Source of the DNA: Myxococcales bacterium FL481
GTDB taxonomy: Bacteria; Myxococcota_A; Polyangia; Nannocystales; Nannocystaceae
Reading direction: 5' to 3'
Assembly (NCBI GenBank): GCA_006508105.1
Contig: QKPP01000023.1
Coordinates: 1 to 35,951 of the forward strand
Length of the DNA stretch: 35,951 bases
In this document: one piece after another, positions 7,122 through 15,633 of the stretch
Position numbering within the stretch: position 1 is the stretch's first letter
Layout of the letters: each line of letters opens with the position of its first letter
Made by a program: the position numbers and the translations under genes
The notes under the pieces: model-generated
Databases searched by the model: none
What the model saw: only the letters and a program-made list of their open reading frames with translations
Told to the model about the DNA's origin: nothing

Positions 7122-7556
7122 GCCGCCATCGTAAGCCACGCGTCGGACAGATACATCAAGCGAGACGGGGTTCATCCACGAAGTCGCGAGCGAGAGCGCT
7201 GCGCCCCCGCCACCAGCGCGACGGGTCCGAAACCGCGCCGGCCGCGGTAGTCGTTCACGTTCGCGCGGCGGGTCGTGCGATACCCAGCTCCTTCATCCTG
7301 ACCCGCACTGGACTGGGTTCATGCCCAACCCGTCTGCCGCCCGACCAGTGTAGCGCCGTACGTTTCCGGGCTGATCCTAGCGCCGGAGCCTCTCGACGTC
7401 CGCGCTCGTCACACGCGGCCCCCCCCGTCTTTCGCTCAATGAAACCGCGAACCGACGACGAAATGGCCTCGCAGCGCCGACGAAGCGGCGGGATACGAAT
7501 GGGGAAGACGTACGAGGACGCGGGACGGAGACGCAACGGCCCCGCCGCGGACTGGG
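7122..7556. other. Gene-free stretch between the SDR and DUF4136 genes
   Basis: About 435 bases upstream of the SDR gene and downstream of the DUF4136 gene. Frames on both strands are Arg/Ala/Pro-rich without family features. The SDR promoter is expected near 7130-7250, but no convincing -10/-35 pair was seen. Confidence 0.35.
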
Positions 7557-8102
7557 CTAGCCCGCGGGTGGGAAGTCTCGAAGCAGTCGTTTTGCCGCCC
7601 GGTCGATGGCCCGTTGACGCTGCTCCGGACGATGCAGCAGCCGATCCACGGCTTCGCGCGCGACCCCGCGCCAAACCAGGCGCCGCGATTTCCTGTCGTG
7701 CACGTCCAGGATCAACGTGCCCTCGGTGTACTCCACCTGCTCAGTATAGTCAGTGCGAAGCACCGGCGTCTGACCGTACACTTCATAGTCTTGCCGGGTG
7801 ATCATCGTCGACCGCTTGTCCAAAATCACGTGGTAGTGAATCGTGAAGTCGGCGGCCTCGATCGGGGCGAGCACAAAGTCCTTGTGCTGCAACTCTCGGT
7901 CGACCGCCCGGTGGATCCGAGCCTCCAACAGCGCGTTGTCGTCAAGGTATGGGTTGCCACTCGGCGGCGAATCGAGCCACGCGTAGGAACGATACGTCGC
8001 CAGCGGAGCCGAGGGGTCCGCGTCGATGGTCACGCGAAGGCCGCCGCAGCCCGCCAAGAAAACCCACAGCAAGCCAAGCCACGCCGCCCAACCGAACCCC
8101 AG
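7557..8102 (-). CDS. DUF4136-like outer lipoprotein
   Basis: The chain has a hydrophobic segment WLGLLWVFLAGC ending in a lipobox (LAGC), then a mature part beginning GGLRVTIDADPSAPLATYRS and YAWLDSPPSG, with ILDKRSTMITRQDY and GTLILDVHDRKSRRLVWRGV further on. The YRSYAWL start, the GTLILDV..D..S..LVWRG block and the closing RAAKRLLRDFPP are typical of DUF4136 lipoproteins, exported proteins of unknown function. The start is unclear: no ATG lies near the signal peptide. CTG at 8102 is the minimal choice; a TTG near 8254 and the GTG at 8447 would add long Arg/Pro-rich leaders. A frameshift or sequencing error at the 5' end is possible. Confidence 0.65.
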   Translation of the reverse strand: MGFGWAAWLGLLWVFLAGCGGLRVTIDADPSAPLATYRSYAWLDSPPSGNPYLDDNALLEARIHRAVDRELQHKDFVLAPIEAADFTIHYHVILDKRSTMITRQDYEVYGQTPVLRTDYTEQVEYTEGTLILDVHDRKSRRLVWRGVAREAVDRLLHRPEQRQRAIDRAAKRLLRDFPPAG

Positions 8103-8563
8103 CTGGTGACGCCCCGGCCACGCCGAAGCGGGCCGTCGATCTGGGCTCGGCGGGACCTGGCGGGGTTGAGATGGCGCTGCGCCGCGCGGACCCTCAGCCC
8201 GACGGCGGCAGCCCGGCGCCGGCCGGCCGGATGAATTAGCCGCTCGCTGGGGCAAGCATGCCCTCGCCAATGGCCGCGCTGCAGTGGCACAGGAGAACGC
8301 CGCAGACTCCACGCCCGCATGGTGGGGCTCGAGAGGCCGGGAGCAAGCACCCCCGTCGCGCCGGCGTGCGCAGGATCTGCGCCGCGTGAGCGCCGTCGTG
8401 TGACTCCCGCCACCTAGCTTCAGCAGCGACGGATGGCCTGTCGACACCGTGCGGGCCCCGCCCGCCTCCGCCGGCCCGTCAGCCCCCTCCGGTGCTGCGA
8501 TCGGGGACCGCGGGACCTACCGCGACCGGAGCCCAGTCATCGGTCGAACGAACACCTTGCGCC
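8103..8563. other. Stretch with no supported gene
   Basis: About 460 bases between the likely DUF4136 start and the amidase stop. The DUF4136 frame stays open to 8447, but its translation is low-complexity (Arg/Ala/Pro) with no family match. The DUF4136 promoter should lie here. Confidence 0.35.
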
Positions 8564-9373
8564 TCAGGAAACCCGCACAACCTCGCCATGCCAGACGCCC
8601 GGGCCCCGCCGGGCGATGACCAAGCCCGGACCACACGCCGGCAATTCGCCGAGGCATTCGCCGGTTGGCGACCAGATAGCGCTTCGGCCCCCCGACCACA
8701 GTCCGCCCGTTCGGCCACAGTAGTTCGCGAAGCCCACCGCCAACCCCAGGTCTCGAGCGTACGCAGCGAGCGTCCGGTGGTCGTTGTCGACGTCACTCGG
8801 AATCGAGAACACCCCAGCTAGGTACAACCCAGCCCCGCGCGCCGCCGCGCGGGCCACGTGCTCGCGGTGGTTGATGTCAGCACAAATCGCGAGACCGGCC
8901 CGCGACTCCCCGCACCGAATCAATGGGTTCGCGGCACCAGGGGAGAACACCGACCACTCGGGAGGCGGAATCGGCCCCGAAGGACTCGCTTCCGGTGAGA
9001 ACGCGCCCAGGTGATGCTTGGTATACAACGCGATCGATCCGCTGGGGCCCAGCGCCAACGCGCCCAGGAATAGCTCGCGATTGCGATGCAGCGGTGCCCC
9101 CACAACAACCGTGATGTCGTGGATTGCCGCCAGTGTCCGCAACGGGTCCAGACAACCGTCGTCCGGCAGGATTGCGAGCCGCACCGCGTCGCCGAGTTCG
9201 TATCCAGTTAGGGAGAGCTCGGGAAACACCACGAGGTCGGCGCCCGCCTCGACCGCCGCCCGAATCAGCGGTTCGTGCCGCGACACGTTGGCGGCGACGT
9301 TTGCCGCAAGCACCTCCAGCTGCGCCACGGCGAAGCACGACGCATGCGAGCTGGCGCCCGGCTCTCTCCTCAC
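8564..9373 (-). CDS. Carbon-nitrogen hydrolase (nitrilase superfamily) amidase
   Basis: A 269-residue nitrilase-superfamily enzyme with the full Glu-Lys-Cys triad. Using the GTG at 9373, Glu52 lies in VVFPELSLTGY, Lys119 in LYTKHHL and Cys164 in LAICADINH. The N-terminal strand CFAVAQLEV matches the usual xIAVAQLEP opening, so the start must lie upstream of it. GTG at 9373 is chosen; GTG at 9329 would delete part of the strand. The family hydrolyses C-N bonds in amides, carbamoyl compounds or nitriles; the substrate cannot be assigned. The glutaminase-like FPELSLTGY also resembles the amidase domain of NAD synthetase, but no synthetase domain follows. It lies 37 bases after the diheme cytochrome gene and may be co-transcribed with it. 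Confidence 0.85.
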   Translation of the reverse strand: MRREPGASSHASCFAVAQLEVLAANVAANVSRHEPLIRAAVEAGADLVVFPELSLTGYELGDAVRLAILPDDGCLDPLRTLAAIHDITVVVGAPLHRNRELFLGALALGPSGSIALYTKHHLGAFSPEASPSGPIPPPEWSVFSPGAANPLIRCGESRAGLAICADINHREHVARAAARGAGLYLAGVFSIPSDVDNDHRTLAAYARDLGLAVGFANYCGRTGGLWSGGRSAIWSPTGECLGELPACGPGLVIARRGPGVWHGEVVRVS

Positions 9374-9410
9374 TGCGCGCTGACCATCTCCATGGGGCCT
9401 GGCGAGGCTA

Positions 9411-10646
9411 TCACGGCCGACAACCGCCCTCTCCCAACGCCTCGATCCACTGGCGCACCACCTCGCTGCCGGGGTCGCGCAGCGCCGTCCCAATGGGTGG
9501 CATCTGCCCCGCGTTGCGCAGCTGCGACCGCAACCACACGCTCGATGACTCGGGGTCACCCGCCTTGATGCGAAACTCCCCGGGCGACCACACGGCGAGA
9601 AACTGCAACGGCTCGTCGCACAACCTGGCCTCCCCCAGTGCAATCCCGTACCGCAGATCCAAGTGCATCCCCGGCGGTGCCCAGCCACCCGGACGATGGC
9701 AGTGGCTGCAGTTCACGTGGAGATACGAACGCGCCCGATCTTCAAGCGAGGCCGATTCATCGCGCGCATCGACCAGCGGGCGCTCGTGCGGTTCCGGTTC
9801 GGCCAACGGCCCCGCGAACATGCCGAGTTGTTGCCAGACATCGAGCTGCTCGGCCTCCACATGCCCGTAGTCGACCACGCGATCGAGCTGGTGACGAAGT
9901 GGCCCGAAGACTCGATCTTGGGTGCGATGGCAGACATCACACTGCTCTCGAGTGGGATAGGCATAGTCTAGCTGAACCACCCCCTCGTCGAGCACAACCG
10001 CGAGTTTATCAACATATCCGCCATCCAACAGATCCGCCTCACTCTCGCCGCGACGCCAACGGTAGCTGTGAAACTCCCAGCCCCTGTTGCGTTTGATCAT
10101 CACCCGAGTCTCTACCGGGCGCATGCGACCCTCAGCTGCGGTTTCGAGGATGTAGCTGAAGTTTTTAATAATGATTGTGTCGGTCGGGTACCACCAGTTC
10201 CTGGCCTGATCGATGGTGATCGACGCCCCGACCGGCAGCACCACCCAGCGGTCCTTGTGGGCGCCGTCGGTCCACAATTGACTATTGACCGCGAACGGCA
10301 CGAGATCGGCCGCGGGAACCAACGGGTCAAGCGAAACGAAGCACCCGGTTTCCGACAGCTGGCTCGGTACGGTGGACTCGCCACGATGCCATTCCCCCGC
10401 GCCAAAGCGACAAAACTGCTGATCGGGTCGAGGCGGCAAGGGTGGCTCAACCTCCGCCCCGTCGTCGGATGTGGCGCTCGACTCCCCGGTCATCCAAGAG
10501 CCGCTCGCCGACGCTTCCTCAGTGGCTTGCGAGCCATGCTCCCCCGTCGACGTCGATAGGCCGACCGTGTCGACGAACGTCGACCCACCACAACTGGCGG
10601 TGGCGAGGAAGGCCCCAAGGGCTCGACCGGCAGGCATGCGTCGCAC
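9411..10646 (-). CDS. SO2930-family diheme c-type cytochrome lipoprotein
   Basis: An exported 411-residue protein with two haem-binding motifs, CDVCH (236-240) and CSHCH (313-317). The N-terminus is a short signal with Cys19 in LATASC, then a Ser/Thr/Gly-rich linker (residues ~21-65) typical of myxobacterial surface lipoproteins. The mature part has FVSLDPLVPAADLVPFAVNS, LWTDGAHKDRWVVLP, and a CxxCH followed by RPGG. This pattern fits the TIGR03806/SO2930 family, whose function is not established; members are found near parallel beta-helix proteins and are thought to be oxidases or electron carriers. The start is GTG at 10646, or ATG at 10637. It is divergent from the octaheme operon across 466 bases, suggesting a possible link in electron transfer. 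Confidence 0.85.
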   Translation of the reverse strand: MRRMPAGRALGAFLATASCGGSTFVDTVGLSTSTGEHGSQATEEASASGSWMTGESSATSDDGAEVEPPLPPRPDQQFCRFGAGEWHRGESTVPSQLSETGCFVSLDPLVPAADLVPFAVNSQLWTDGAHKDRWVVLPVGASITIDQARNWWYPTDTIIIKNFSYILETAAEGRMRPVETRVMIKRNRGWEFHSYRWRRGESEADLLDGGYVDKLAVVLDEGVVQLDYAYPTREQCDVCHRTQDRVFGPLRHQLDRVVDYGHVEAEQLDVWQQLGMFAGPLAEPEPHERPLVDARDESASLEDRARSYLHVNCSHCHRPGGWAPPGMHLDLRYGIALGEARLCDEPLQFLAVWSPGEFRIKAGDPESSSVWLRSQLRNAGQMPPIGTALRDPGSEVVRQWIEALGEGGCRP

Positions 10647-11112
10647 GGGCTAACCAGCTTAGGCCCCCCTGCGAGCAAACTCGGCCGAAGACCCGCTTGG
10701 TCCCGCGCAAAGGCTGCCGATCCACGGGCCGCGAAGCGCCCCCCGGGCCATACGTGGGACGGCTCCCCTTGGGACCCGGCCCGACCGCGCGGTGCGGTCC
10801 GATTGCCCTGCCCTGCACGATTCGGCCCGTGGCCGCCGCGCTGGCAAGCAATCGCTCCAGCGCAGCTCGAACCCCACGGCTCCAAGCTCGCTGACAAGAT
10901 GTCCGCCGTCGAGCCAAACCGCCCGCCAGCCGAGAACTGCACAGTCGCCCCCCGGCTTGGGTGACAACTTCGACCTGCGCTGGTCTTGCGTGTCGCGTCC
11001 GCGGGGTCCTCGCCGCCGCGCTTTCCTTGCGCATTCGTCTCCGCCCTCGAGAGATTACTGTGCGCCCGCCTCAGCCAACGAATCGCCCTTCTCCCGCGAA
11101 TCGGAGATCCGC
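10647..11112. other. Divergent intergenic region between diheme cytochrome and octaheme operon
   Basis: A 466-base region that must contain promoters for both divergent cytochrome transcripts. No convincing FNR-type palindrome (TTGAT-N4-ATCAA) or sigma-54 box was seen. A GGAG at 11103-11106 is the ribosome-binding site of the octaheme gene. The plus-strand frame from 10792 is open into that gene, but its translation before 11113 is Arg/Ser/Pro-rich and not coding-like. Confidence 0.45.
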
Positions 11113-12753
11113 ATGGTCGCTACCCATTCGACGCATTGTCCCGATCGTCTCTCACAGCTCATGCCGCTTATCGCCGCTGTCTGCCTCCCCTGGGCCGGTG
11201 CCGGCTGCCACCGCCCCGCCGGCGACGCGAACCAGGCCGAATCAGACGACCATGTGGCCGCGAAGCCGGACCCGGCCTCCGGCTCGGCTCGCGCCGCGGC
11301 CACCAAGTCGCCAGGCCCCGCATCGCAAGCTCACCGCCCCGTCCCCGGAGGTCACGAGGTTCACAACACCGGCAAGTTCGAGACGGCCCCGCTGCCCGGC
11401 GACCTGACCGAGCAGTCACGCGAGTGCGTGCAGTGCCATCAGAAGGAGACTCCCGGCGTCGTCCAGCAGTGGGGCTCGTCGCGCCACTTTCGTGCCAACG
11501 TGAGCTGCTACGAGTGCCACGCGGCTCATCCCAACGACGCCGACGCGTATATGCACTACGGGCAGCGGATCGCCACCATCGTCTCGCCCAAAGACTGCGG
11601 TCAGTGCCATCCAAAGGCCACCGCCGAGTTCCAAGGGAGTCACCACGCCCAGGCCGGCAAGATCCTGGGCTCGCTCGACAACGTACTCGCCGAAGTCGTA
11701 GAAGGTGGACGACTCCTCAAGACCCCCGGCTTCCCGGACGGCGTTTCAGCCGCCGCGGTCAACGGGTGTTGGCAGTGCCACGGGAGCGAAGTCAAAGTCC
11801 TCGAGGAAGGACGCCTCGACCCCGCGACCTGGCCCAATAGCGGGATCGGCCGCCTCAACCCCGACGGTAGCCGAGGTTCCTGCGCCGCTTGTCACAGTCG
11901 TCACCAGTTTTCCGTGGCGCAAGCCCGCCATCCTGAAAACTGCGGCAAGTGCCACATGGGTCCCGACCACCCGCAGATCGAGATCTACAACGAGAGCAAA
12001 CACGGCATCGCGTTTCGCGCGAATGTCGATAAGATGAACCTAGACAACGACAAGTGGGTCGTGGGTCAGGACTACGACGCCGCTCCGACCTGCGCCACCT
12101 GCCACATGTCGGCGACCGCCACCCAGCCGGTCACGCACGACGTGGGACTGCGTATCTCGTGGAACAACCGACCCGCCAAGTCGATCCGTCCTGAGATCTC
12201 CGACGCCAAAATGGGCCTCCCCGGAGCCGCGGTGAACTGGGAACAGCGCCGGGCCAACATGGTCGACGTGTGCATCAACTGCCACGGCAAGTCCTCGATC
12301 GACGCGTTCTATATTCAGTACGACGCTCTCATCGAAGAGTACCATGTCAAATTCGCCGACCCAGGCCTCGCCTTGATGAAGCTGGCCAAGCCCTTGCTCA
12401 AGGCGGTCAAGTTCTCCAACAAGCTCGACTTCATCTGGTTCGAGCTGTGGCACCACGAGGGGCGCCGGGCCCGTCACGCCGCCTCCATGCAGGGTCCGGA
12501 CTACACCCACTGGCACGGCACCTACGAGATCGCGAAGCACTTCTACACGGAGTTCATCCCGGAACTTCAGGAGCTGGCGGAGAAGGGCCGACACGATCCG
12601 AAACTCGAGGAAGCTGCAGCCCAGCTCGAAGCCAAGATCGAAGAGGTGCTCAACGCCGACGAACACCGCTGGTATCTCGGCAAGATGACCGACACGGAGC
12701 GAGCCGAGCGGGATCGACGGGCCGCTGAGTTCAAAGAGCGTTACGCGGAGTAG
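11113..12753 (+). CDS. Octaheme cytochrome c, hydroxylamine oxidoreductase-like
   Basis: A 546-residue multihaem protein with exactly eight CxxCH motifs, beginning at residues 105, 132, 162, 219, 257, 277, 327 and 387. After CGKCH comes MGPDHPQIEIYNESKHG; this Asp-His pair (285-286) matches the conserved active-site Asp-His of the HAO family. The C-terminal helical part has GPDYTHWHGTYEIAKHF (Tyr464) and FIPELQELAEKG, also HAO-like. The N-terminus carries a hydrophobic segment ending GAGC (Cys32), so it is exported and possibly lipidated. HAO-family proteins oxidise hydroxylamine or hydrazine, or work in reverse on nitrite and hydroxylamine. With an NrfD-type module next door a reductive role is more likely. 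Tyr464 lies in the region of the HAO cross-linking tyrosine, but alignment is required. ATG at 11113 has a GGAG; ATG at 11161 has none. Confidence 0.9.
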   Translation: MVATHSTHCPDRLSQLMPLIAAVCLPWAGAGCHRPAGDANQAESDDHVAAKPDPASGSARAAATKSPGPASQAHRPVPGGHEVHNTGKFETAPLPGDLTEQSRECVQCHQKETPGVVQQWGSSRHFRANVSCYECHAAHPNDADAYMHYGQRIATIVSPKDCGQCHPKATAEFQGSHHAQAGKILGSLDNVLAEVVEGGRLLKTPGFPDGVSAAAVNGCWQCHGSEVKVLEEGRLDPATWPNSGIGRLNPDGSRGSCAACHSRHQFSVAQARHPENCGKCHMGPDHPQIEIYNESKHGIAFRANVDKMNLDNDKWVVGQDYDAAPTCATCHMSATATQPVTHDVGLRISWNNRPAKSIRPEISDAKMGLPGAAVNWEQRRANMVDVCINCHGKSSIDAFYIQYDALIEEYHVKFADPGLALMKLAKPLLKAVKFSNKLDFIWFELWHHEGRRARHAASMQGPDYTHWHGTYEIAKHFYTEFIPELQELAEKGRHDPKLEEAAAQLEAKIEEVLNADEHRWYLGKMTDTERAERDRRAAEFKERYAE

Positions 12754-12760
12754 CCACTGC

Positions 12761-13330
12761 ATGGCGGCGCGCTTACATCGACCTCGAGCGACATTGGGTC
12801 TGCTCGGGGCTTTGCTCGGGGGACTGCTGTCCCCACTCGCCTCGTGTGGATCGGAGACCCAGGCCCGGCAACCCCGTGAGCAGGATCTGCCCGCTCCCCG
12901 AGTGACGCTATCTGCCCGCGAAGGAAAGCTCGAGCACTTCCCGTGCCAACAATGTCACGACAAGATCGACTCCGACGGACAACCGCCGCCAGGACCTCCG
13001 AAGCACCCCGGCCTTCGTTTCGCTCACTTTCAGGGCGTCACGAACTGCTACACCTGCCATCATCGGAGCAACCGCGACCAGTTGACGTTGCTCGCGGGCG
13101 GCACGGCCAGCTTTGACGAGTCGCACCGGCTATGTGGACAGTGCCACAGTGAAAAACGCAACGACTGGGAGATCGGCGCCCATGGCAAGCACGTCGGTGG
13201 GTGGCGAGGTGAGCGACAGCGTCTCGCGTGCACGGACTGTCACGATCCCCACGCTCCTGCTCGCGGTACCGTGACCGCGGCACCCGGACCCGACTTTCCG
13301 GTGTTCGGCATCCGCAAGGGGGATCATTGA
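12761..13330 (+). CDS. Tetraheme cytochrome c lipoprotein
   Basis: A 189-residue lipoprotein: hydrophobic LGLLGALLGGLLSPLASC with lipobox Cys29, then four CxxCH motifs at residues 62, 96, 125 and 157. His residues preceding the motifs (LEHF, RFAHFQ, DESH, AHGKH) are likely distal ligands, giving bis-His haems. The closing ACTDCHDPHAP is typical of cytochrome c3/NrfB-like carriers. It probably shuttles electrons between the Fe-S/NrfD membrane module and the octaheme enzyme at the outer face of the cytoplasmic membrane or in the periplasm. It starts 7 bases after the octaheme stop, and its TGA shares a base with the next ATG (TGATG), so coupling is tight. Confidence 0.88.
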   Translation: MAARLHRPRATLGLLGALLGGLLSPLASCGSETQARQPREQDLPAPRVTLSAREGKLEHFPCQQCHDKIDSDGQPPPGPPKHPGLRFAHFQGVTNCYTCHHRSNRDQLTLLAGGTASFDESHRLCGQCHSEKRNDWEIGAHGKHVGGWRGERQRLACTDCHDPHAPARGTVTAAPGPDFPVFGIRKGDH

Positions 13331-14259
13331 TGGCATCGTCACCCAAAAAACACCGCCTACCGGTGCTCGCCGACCAACCCAAGACCGGTCGCCGGGGGTT
13401 TCTCGGGGGTCTCGCGGCGACCGCGACCGCGGGGGCGGCTGCCGCCACCTCCGGCTGCGCGACAACCGATTGGGACACGTTCTTCCAGCGTCACTATAAG
13501 GAAATGGCACCGGAGGAGAAGCAGGCCGTGTTTCGTCGGGTCGAGGCCCAAGCAAAGGCCAAGTTCGGGCGCGACGTCGAGGTCTCCGATCCCGCGCCGA
13601 TCGAGGGGGTGTCGTTTGCCTTTGCCATCTCCTTGTCGGTCTGCAACGGCAACCGCGCATGCGTACACGCCTGCGTGGCTGAGAACAACCAGGGACGCGA
13701 CCCGGCGATTCAGTACATCAAAGTCGTGGAGATCGAGCGCGGTTCTTTGAATCTCGAAAAGGGCGACTTGTACTACGAGGGCGAAGTGCCACGTCGCGAC
13801 AAGTTCTACTTGCCGATGCAGTGCAACCAGTGCGAAAACCCCCCCTGCGTCCACGCGTGCCCGGTGGAGGCCACCTGGAAAGAGCCCGACGGGATTGTCG
13901 TCATTGACTACGATTGGTGCATCGGCTGTCGATATTGCATGGCCGCATGCCCCTACGAGGCGCGGCGGTTCAACTTCTCCACGCCCGAGCTGGCCCGACA
14001 CGAGCTCAACCCCCACCAAGGCTACCTAAGCAACCGTGTGCGGCCGCGGGGCGTCGTGGAAAAGTGCCACTTTTGCCTGCACCGCACCCGAGAGGGAGCA
14101 TTTCCAGCTTGCCTCGAGGCGTGCCCCACCGGGGCCCGCAAGTTCGGCGATCTCAACGACCCCAACAGCGAGGTGGCCCAGATCGTCCGTGACAAGCGCG
14201 TCTTCGTGCTCAAAGAAGAGCTCAACACCGTACCGCGAGTTTTCTACTACTTCGACTGA
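13330..14259 (+). CDS. Tat-exported 4x[Fe-S] ferredoxin subunit (NrfC/PsrB/DmsB type)
   Basis: A 309-residue protein with a Tat signal (RRGFLGG at 21-27 and an Ala-rich hydrophobic stretch; Cys43 could be lipidated). Four cysteine clusters follow: Cys105/111/115; Cys165/168/173/177; Cys197/200/203/207; and Cys246/249/261/265. The spacing is that of NrfC, PsrB and DmsB electron-transfer subunits. In the first cluster the usual second Cys is Asn108 (CNGNRACVHAC), so this site has one cysteine fewer than normal and may hold a [3Fe-4S] cluster or use an unusual ligand. It would pass electrons between the NrfD subunit and the tetraheme cytochrome. The start overlaps the previous stop by one base; NrfD follows after 13 bases. 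Confidence 0.92.
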   Translation: MASSPKKHRLPVLADQPKTGRRGFLGGLAATATAGAAAATSGCATTDWDTFFQRHYKEMAPEEKQAVFRRVEAQAKAKFGRDVEVSDPAPIEGVSFAFAISLSVCNGNRACVHACVAENNQGRDPAIQYIKVVEIERGSLNLEKGDLYYEGEVPRRDKFYLPMQCNQCENPPCVHACPVEATWKEPDGIVVIDYDWCIGCRYCMAACPYEARRFNFSTPELARHELNPHQGYLSNRVRPRGVVEKCHFCLHRTREGAFPACLEACPTGARKFGDLNDPNSEVAQIVRDKRVFVLKEELNTVPRVFYYFD

Positions 14260-14272
14260 ACGGAGCCACTGT

Positions 14273-15520
14273 ATGGCCGCCTACGCCAACTACTGGATCG
14301 CGATGCTGGGCTGCGTGTTTCGTGGCTCGCGCGGTTACTGGATCTGGATGGCCGGGCTCGCCGCCGGCATGGCGGCCGGCGGGATCGCGTACTCGGATCA
14401 GATTGAACACGGCCTCGCCGTCACCCACCTCTCGGACCAGGTCAGCTGGGGCGCGTACATCGCGAATTTCACCTACCTGGTAGGGGTCGCGGCCGCATCC
14501 GTGTTGCTTGTCGTACCCACGTACGTCTACCACCGCCAGGACCTCAAGCAGGTGGTGCTGATCGGCGAACTACTGGCCGTGTCGGCGATCGTGATGTGCC
14601 TCGGCTTCGTGGTGGTCGACCTCGGACACCCCGAGCGAGGCCTCCACATGCTTCCGGGCATCGGACGACTCAATTTTCCCAGCTCGATTTTGGCTTGGGA
14701 TGTGATCGTGCTCAACGGCTACCTGCTGCTCAACTTACACGTACCGGGCTATCTGCTCTACCAGGAGTTCCGCGGACGCACTCCGCGACGGCGCTACTAC
14801 CTACCGTGGGTGCTGATCTCGATTCTTTGGGCGGTGAGCATTCATACCGTCACCGCCTTCCTCTATAGCGGCTTCGGCGGGCGACCGTTTTGGAATACCG
14901 CGATCCTTGCACCTCGGTTTCTTGTCAGCGCCTTTGCCTCGGGACCAGCGCTACTGATCATTGCCTTTTACGCGATCAATCGCACCGGAGCCTTTCACAT
15001 CGGCAAGAGCGTGTTCGTGTACTTGCGGCGCGTGATGTCATTTACCCTCCCGCTCAATTTCTTTTTGCTGGGCTGCGAGCTATTCGCAGAGTTTTACACG
15101 GACTCGGCCCACGTGATGTCCGCAGAGTACCTCTTTTTCGGGATTCACGGTCACGGCTTGCTTGTGCCCTACATCTGGTCGGGCCTCGGGATGGGACTCG
15201 TCGCCATGGTGATTGTGCTCACCCCCCCGCTGCATACCCGGCCCGGATGGTTAGCGGCGGCGTGCTTGTTGACCGTCGTCGGCGTGTGGGTGGAAAAGGG
15301 TATGGGCCTCATCGTGCCGGGGTTTGTTCCGAGCCCGGCCGGCGATCTGGTTGAGTACGCCCCCTCGGCTCAGGAGTTCTGGGTGAGCCTCGGCATTTGG
15401 TGCTTCGGAGCCGCCTTGTTCACGGTGATGGCGAAAGTCGCCTTGGCGATCAAAAGCGGCCGACTGCGAGCTGCCGACGCGCCCCCGCACGAGGGCCAGG
15501 CGGCTGCCTCGCCCGGCTGA
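14273..15520 (+). CDS. NrfD/PsrC-type quinone-interacting membrane subunit
   Basis: A 415-residue integral membrane protein with about nine to ten hydrophobic helices. Examples are YWIWMAGLAAGMAAGGIA (residues ~22-39), YLVGVAAASVLLVVPTYVY, LLAVSAIVMCLGFVVVDLG and LLTVVGVWVEKGMGLIVPGF. The DLGHPERGLHML motif, the LNGYLLLNL helix and the closing P.GFVP.P.G..VEYAPS segment are typical of the NrfD/PsrC family, which oxidises or reduces quinols without haem. With the Fe-S subunit just upstream it makes a membrane redox module. The ATG at 14273 follows GGAG; earlier in-frame codons overlap the Fe-S gene. It ends the operon, and a hairpin follows at 15577. Confidence 0.92.
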   Translation: MAAYANYWIAMLGCVFRGSRGYWIWMAGLAAGMAAGGIAYSDQIEHGLAVTHLSDQVSWGAYIANFTYLVGVAAASVLLVVPTYVYHRQDLKQVVLIGELLAVSAIVMCLGFVVVDLGHPERGLHMLPGIGRLNFPSSILAWDVIVLNGYLLLNLHVPGYLLYQEFRGRTPRRRYYLPWVLISILWAVSIHTVTAFLYSGFGGRPFWNTAILAPRFLVSAFASGPALLIIAFYAINRTGAFHIGKSVFVYLRRVMSFTLPLNFFLLGCELFAEFYTDSAHVMSAEYLFFGIHGHGLLVPYIWSGLGMGLVAMVIVLTPPLHTRPGWLAAACLLTVVGVWVEKGMGLIVPGFVPSPAGDLVEYAPSAQEFWVSLGIWCFGAALFTVMAKVALAIKSGRLRAADAPPHEGQAAASPG

Positions 15521-15576
15521 GTCCGTCAGCGTGTCACCGGACCTCCGCTTCAACGACAGAGAAGAACGCCTCGGCA

Positions 15577-15616
15577 GTGGCGTCGCAGCCAAGGGCAACC
15601 TAACGCGCGACGCCAC
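15577..15616. terminator. Hairpin between convergent genes
   Basis: A perfect 10-base inverted repeat, GTGGCGTCGC (15577-15586) and GCGACGCCAC (15607-15616), with a 20-base loop. A second outer pair, GTGTCAC (15531-15537) and GTGACAC (15617-15623), could extend it. It sits between the end of the NrfD gene and the end of the convergent haloperoxidase-like gene, the expected place for a shared terminator. No T-run follows, so termination may be factor-dependent. Confidence 0.4.
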
Positions 15617-15633
15617 GTGACACCGATCTATGA

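Noticed and set aside
12040..12762. A 240-residue minus-strand frame opposite the octaheme gene
   Set aside because: Shadow of the cytochrome gene; the plus-strand frame carries eight haem motifs and is clearly the real one.
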